A stretch of DNA of 64,000 bases, taken from contig NZ_OESQ01000001.1 of assembly GCF_900240245.1 (NCBI RefSeq), positions 1,048,712 through 1,112,711 of the forward strand, written 5' to 3'. Below, piece by piece: positions 60,323 through 64,000 of the stretch; positions within the stretch are counted from its first letter, which is position 1; every line of letters begins with the position of its first letter. Position numbers and translations under genes: made by a program. The stretch comes from Lachnoclostridium edouardi (GTDB lineage Bacteria; Bacillota; Clostridia; Lachnospirales; Lachnospiraceae). The notes under the pieces are model-generated. The model saw nothing but the letters and a program-made list of their open reading frames with translations, was not told the DNA's origin and did no database searches.

Positions 60323-61162
60323 TCAATGCCTTCTGCAGGCAGCCTCCGCTAAATGCATAGCCAGAACTGAGGTCGTCACCGCCCCCACGCCTCCCGGCAC
60401 CGGGGTGGCCATAGAAGCGATTCCCTCTAAGGACTGAAAATCCACATCTCCGCAAAGCTTTCCGTCTTCATCTACATTAATTCCCACATCCACTACAATA
60501 CCGTCTTGCTTTACATAGCTTCCGTCTAACATTTTAGCTTTTCCTGCAGCAGCCACCAGAATGTCTCCTTTTTGGCAGGTCTCTTTTAAATCTTTTGTCC
60601 TTGTATGGCAGACGGTAACAGTGGCGTTTTCTTTTAAAGCCAGCATCGCCAGCGGCTTTCCCACTACCATGCTGCGGCCTACGATAGTCATTTTCTTTCC
60701 TGTCAAATCTATATGATTGGCTTTTAAAACGTGGATCACTGCCTCTGCGGTGCAGGGGGCAAAGCCTGACTCATCTCCTGCAAATACTTTTGCAATATTT
60801 TCCGGGGAAATACCGTCCAAATCCTTGTCCGGAGAAATTATTTTTTCTATATCTTTTTCGCAAATATGCTTTGGAAGGGGGCGCAGAAGCAAAATTCCGT
60901 CCACCTCAGCATCCTGATTAATTTCAGCAAATCTGGATTTAAATTCCTGATTGCTGATATCAGCCGGATATGCGAACACCTTTGTCTTCATTCCCAGCTT
61001 TTCCATCCGCTTTACAGCGCCTTTTTCGTAAGAAATATCATCTGGGTTTTCTCCTACGCGGACTATGGCCAAAACAGGAATATATCCCTCCAGCTGTTCT
61101 AGCTTTTTATCTATTTCTTCTTTGATTTTAGCGGAGACCTCCGCTCCCTTCATGGCAATCAT
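60323..61162 (-). CDS. folD: Methylenetetrahydrofolate dehydrogenase/methenyl-THF cyclohydrolase
   Basis: 279 residues. Catalytic Tyr/Lys in ISYEKGAVKRMEKLG, ILLLRPLPKH (in place of LVQLPLP), KDLDGISPENIA, VGRSMVVGKP, PVPGGVGAVTTSVL. NADP or NAD Rossmann C-domain. Interconverts one-carbon folates. TAATG-coupled to fchA. The LRPLP variant is shared by some clostridial FolD proteins. Confidence 0.94.
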   Translation of the reverse strand: MIAMKGAEVSAKIKEEIDKKLEQLEGYIPVLAIVRVGENPDDISYEKGAVKRMEKLGMKTKVFAYPADISNQEFKSRFAEINQDAEVDGILLLRPLPKHICEKDIEKIISPDKDLDGISPENIAKVFAGDESGFAPCTAEAVIHVLKANHIDLTGKKMTIVGRSMVVGKPLAMLALKENATVTVCHTRTKDLKETCQKGDILVAAAGKAKMLDGSYVKQDGIVVDVGINVDEDGKLCGDVDFQSLEGIASMATPVPGGVGAVTTSVLAMHLAEAACRRH

Positions 61163-61809
61163 TACTGCTTCTCCTTTTCTGTCCCCTGAAGGCTGTTTAA
61201 AATTTTTCCATATATTTCATCTGCCTTCTTTGTGCCTGCGCTGATCATTTTCATGGCATATGTGTTCAGTTCCTCTGCCTTTTGTCTGTTTTTCATAGAC
61301 TTTGTATTAATAAATACATTCATGGCAGCTCCAGTAAGAGAAGCTCTGATAAACTGAACTCCTACTCCCACGTCGCTGACAGCCATCACACTGCCCTTTT
61401 CCCCCATAATTTCCAAAATCATCAGCATCTCCATACACCGTTCCATTAAGCTGACAGGAACCAGGCTGGCGCCTAATAGATTCATTTCCATTACCTGCTC
61501 TTTATAAGTTTTTTCCACTTCATTTGTAGCAGGCAGGCTGTAGGCGGCTGCCAAAGGAGTAAAGGCCTGAGCGTCTCTGTCCGCCAGATTAATAAACTCC
61601 TTCTGCAGCTCCTGCATCCTGGCTAACAGCTCCCTGATCTCCTCCTCATTTTCCGCGTATTTTTTCTTTCCAATAGTCAGATTTGCCACCATCTGCCCCA
61701 GGGCGTTTCCAATGGCTCCTCCAACAGCAGAAGCCCCGCCGCCTCCCGGCACCGGAGCTTTTGAAGATAAGGTTTCTAAAAATCTATCAATATTCATTGT
61801 CTCTGTCAT
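61162..61809 (-). CDS. fchA: Cyclodeaminase/cyclohydrolase family protein (FchA-like)
   Basis: 215 residues, helical FTCD-C family: PVPGGGGASAVGGAIGNALGQMVANLTIGKKKY, DRDAQAFTPL, SLTGAAMNVFINTKSM. Either formimino-THF cyclodeaminase or methenyl-THF cyclohydrolase. Pairing with folD indicates one-carbon interconversion, as in acetogenic Clostridia, where it complements or replaces the FolD hydrolase step. Confidence 0.9.
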   Translation of the reverse strand: MTETMNIDRFLETLSSKAPVPGGGGASAVGGAIGNALGQMVANLTIGKKKYAENEEEIRELLARMQELQKEFINLADRDAQAFTPLAAAYSLPATNEVEKTYKEQVMEMNLLGASLVPVSLMERCMEMLMILEIMGEKGSVMAVSDVGVGVQFIRASLTGAAMNVFINTKSMKNRQKAEELNTYAMKMISAGTKKADEIYGKILNSLQGTEKEKQ

Positions 61810-61905
61810 AATTTCTTCTCCCTTACAGAATCTGCGCTGATTTTACCATCCATGTGCAGGTGTTTATATTATGCCCTGCATAATCAGGTATCATATCCTA
61901 ACATA

Positions 61906-63129
61906 TTATACCATATCTGTTTCAGAGGACAAAGACATTTTCTCAAATATGTTTTCCAGCCTTTCTATCATTAAATCCACATGAGATTTTTCAATGACAA
62001 GAGGGGGCACAAAACGAATGACATTGGCACCCGCGCTGATTAACACCAGCCTCTCCTCCAATAATGCCTTGGACACTACCGGCCCTGCCGCTGTATTTAA
62101 TTCCAGGCCCTGAATCAACCCCTTGCCCCGGCACTCCTTCACCGCAGGATATTTTTCTGCCAGAGCCCCTAATTTTTCGTGGAGATATTCTCCCACTTCT
62201 TTTACATGACTTGTAATATTTCTTTCTTTAAAAATATCCAGCACCTTAGAAGCTGCTGCTGTCACAAAAGGATTTCCTCCATAAGTAGTGCCGTGGTCTC
62301 CCGGAACCATAGCCTTAGCCGCTTCCCCACATGCCAGGAAAGCTCCGATAGGCACTCCGTTTCCAAGGGCCTTGGCAACTGTCATTACATCTGGTTTTAC
62401 GCCGTAGCCCTGCCAGGCAAACATTTCTCCTGTCCGTCCCATACCGCACTGAATTTCATCTAAAATTAAAAGCATGTTGTTTTCATCGCACAGCTTTCTT
62501 ACGCCTTTTATAAATTCTTCTGTTGCCGGATAAATCCCGCCTTCTCCCTGTACAGTTTCCATTAATATGGCGCAGGTTTTATTATTTACTAAAGCTTTTA
62601 CACTGTCCAGATTGTTAAATTCTGCAAACACAATTCCTGGCAGCAGAGGGCGAAACGGCTCCTGGTAATGGTCGTTTCCTGTTACAGATAAAGCTCCCAG
62701 GCTGCGGCCGTGGAAAGAATTTTTCATGGCAATGATCTGATGATCGTGATTTCCGGTTTTATTGTAAGCATATCGGATTGCAATTTTTAAGGCTCCCTCA
62801 ATCGCCTCTGTCCCGCTGTTTGTAAAAAATACCCGGTCCATTTCTGAAACACGGAGAAGCTTTTCTCCTGCCTCTATAGATGGCTGATTATAAAATAAAT
62901 TAGAAACATGGAGAAGCTGATCCGCCTGGTCCTTTAAGGCCTGAGTATATTCCTTATCCCCGTATCCCAAGGCCATAACTGCAATTCCGGCCCCAAAATC
63001 CAGGTACTCCCTGTTCTCGTTATCGTACAAATATACTCCCTTTCCATGGTGAAACACTACAGGAAAACGGTTGTAGGTTTTATAAAATGTCTGTTCTGCC
63101 TTTTCTATTAACTGTTCCTTATTTTCCAT
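61906..63129 (-). CDS. argD: Acetylornithine aminotransferase
   Basis: 407 residues, class-III PLP aminotransferase: [50 protein letters not shown], and [17 protein letters not shown] with the PLP-binding Lys. Ornithine/arginine pathway, as fixed by argB immediately upstream: the start overlaps the argB stop by 11 bases. Confidence 0.95.
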   Translation of the reverse strand: MENKEQLIEKAEQTFYKTYNRFPVVFHHGKGVYLYDNENREYLDFGAGIAVMALGYGDKEYTQALKDQADQLLHVSNLFYNQPSIEAGEKLLRVSEMDRVFFTNSGTEAIEGALKIAIRYAYNKTGNHDHQIIAMKNSFHGRSLGALSVTGNDHYQEPFRPLLPGIVFAEFNNLDSVKALVNNKTCAILMETVQGEGGIYPATEEFIKGVRKLCDENNMLLILDEIQCGMGRTGEMFAWQGYGVKPDVMTVAKALGNGVPIGAFLACGEAAKAMVPGDHGTTYGGNPFVTAAASKVLDIFKERNITSHVKEVGEYLHEKLGALAEKYPAVKECRGKGLIQGLELNTAAGPVVSKALLEERLVLISAGANVIRFVPPLVIEKSHVDLMIERLENIFEKMSLSSETDMV

Positions 63130-64000
63130 GATAATATCTTTCCTCCCTGGAATTTATAATGGCTGTTCCAATACCTTTATTTGTAAAAATTTCCAAAAGC
63201 AGGCAGTGAGGAATCCTTCCGTCCAGAATATGAACTCTGGAAACTCCGCTCATAATGGCATCAATACAATTCTGCAGCTTTGGCAACATACCTCCGCCGA
63301 TGCCTCCCTCAGCTACAAATTCCTTTGCTTCCTCTACTGTCAGCTCAGAAATCAAAGAATCCTTATCTTCAAAATCCCTGTAAACTCCCTCTACATCAGT
63401 AAGAAAGGCCAGCTTTTCAGCTTTCATTGCCTCGGCAATGGCGCAGGCGGCATCGTCTGCGTTTACATTATAGCTGGTCAAGTGCTCGTCGCAGCCTACT
63501 GGACAGATAATAGGAAGAAAGTCTTTTTCTAACAAATCATAAATAATTTTAGGATCTACCTCCTTAATATCTCCAACAAATCCAATATCCTGCCCTTTAG
63601 AATATTTCCTCTCACACTTTAACAGCATTCCGTCTTTTCCGCTGATTCCCACAGCCTTTATGCCCAGCTCATTTACCATCTGCACCAGGCTTTTATTTAC
63701 TTTATTAAGGACCATCTCGGCAATTTCCATAGTAGCTTTGTCTGTTACTCTTAAACCATTTACAAACTTAGGCTCCATGCCTACCTTATTGATCCACTTG
63801 CTGATTTCCTTTCCGCCTCCGTGAACAATAATCGGCTTAAAGCCTGTCAGCTTTAAAAGCACTACGTCCTGGATCACTCTTTTTTTCAGTTCCTCGTCCA
63901 GCATAGCGCTTCCGCCGTATTTCACTACAATAATTTTCCTGTTGAATCTTTGTATGTAAGGCAAAGCTTCTATAAGCACCTCTGCTTTATGCATAATCAT
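63119..64000 (-). CDS. argB: Acetylglutamate kinase (5' end at or just off the window edge)
   Basis: 293 residues visible: [85 protein letters not shown]. All substrate and ATP elements present. The frame is open to the last base; an ATG sits exactly at 64000 and another at 63994, but family members usually begin a few residues earlier, so the true start may be outside. Second step of arginine synthesis. Confidence 0.94.
   Translation of the reverse strand: MIMHKAEVLIEALPYIQRFNRKIIVVKYGGSAMLDEELKKRVIQDVVLLKLTGFKPIIVHGGGKEISKWINKVGMEPKFVNGLRVTDKATMEIAEMVLNKVNKSLVQMVNELGIKAVGISGKDGMLLKCERKYSKGQDIGFVGDIKEVDPKIIYDLLEKDFLPIICPVGCDEHLTSYNVNADDAACAIAEAMKAEKLAFLTDVEGVYRDFEDKDSLISELTVEEAKEFVAEGGIGGGMLPKLQNCIDAIMSGVSRVHILDGRIPHCLLLEIFTNKGIGTAIINSREERYYHGK

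Overview
The window looks like chromosome of an anaerobic, endospore-forming, low-GC Firmicute, most likely a gut Lachnospiraceae (Clostridium clostridioforme/Blautia-like). The support is a complete spoIIIAA-AH operon, strong AGGAGG ribosome sites, choline-binding-type cell-wall proteins, a split two-gene transketolase, a superoxide reductase and a folD-fchA pair. The species cannot be named from sequence alone. No tRNA, rRNA or CRISPR array was seen.

Layout. 1-3.1 kb is an accessory patch: the 5' two thirds or so of a type I restriction hsdR gene, a small XRE repressor, and a GC-rich serine recombinase that has lost its catalytic N-terminus. 3.2-7.5 kb is a TetR-controlled heterodimeric ABC exporter pair. 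7.5-8.6 kb holds a DUF3800 gene and a coupled small gene, each broken by one extra base in a homopolymer. 8.8-11.5 kb has a large cell-wall-binding surface protein and a YefM-YoeB toxin-antitoxin operon with its operator in the promoter spacer. 11.7-14 kb is a polar amino-acid ABC importer. 14.2-19.9 kb has DUF3842, an L,D-transpeptidase operon (TPR, DUF4037, YkuD), an aldo/keto reductase and superoxide reductase. 20-23 kb has a split transketolase, preceded by a possible leader peptide overlapping a terminator-like hairpin, and a cytidylate-kinase-like gene.

23-33.4 kb is a sugar module: RbsABCC-type importer, PfkB kinase and TIM-barrel isomerase on the minus strand; a divergent DeoR regulator plus hexulose-phosphate-isomerase-like SIS gene; then a 2-hydroxyacid dehydrogenase and a second TIM-barrel isomerase. 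33.6-38.5 kb is a BMP-type (nucleoside-like) ABC importer, followed by an NSS sodium symporter. 40.1-45.3 kb is spoIIIA, with a candidate SigE promoter. 45.4-49.2 kb has small conserved genes, a block of stacked hairpins, a small XRE gene with a 27-residue membrane peptide, a complete but dead IS1182-type element (46634-48451) and a second cell-wall-binding protein.

49.3-64 kb is core-like: pdaA, dus, small membrane genes, capA-like, an rsmH paralogue with a small Nif11-like partner, rlmH, GNAT, an orphan OmpR-type response regulator, comEA, an EamA/YdcZ transporter, a YtrA-type GntR/ABC operon with a 16-bp perfect operator, folD-fchA, and argD-argB running off the right edge.

Most intriguing: the doubly frameshifted DUF3800 operon, the transketolase leader, the uncharacterised sugar module, and the hairpin block after the spoIIIA-divergent gene.
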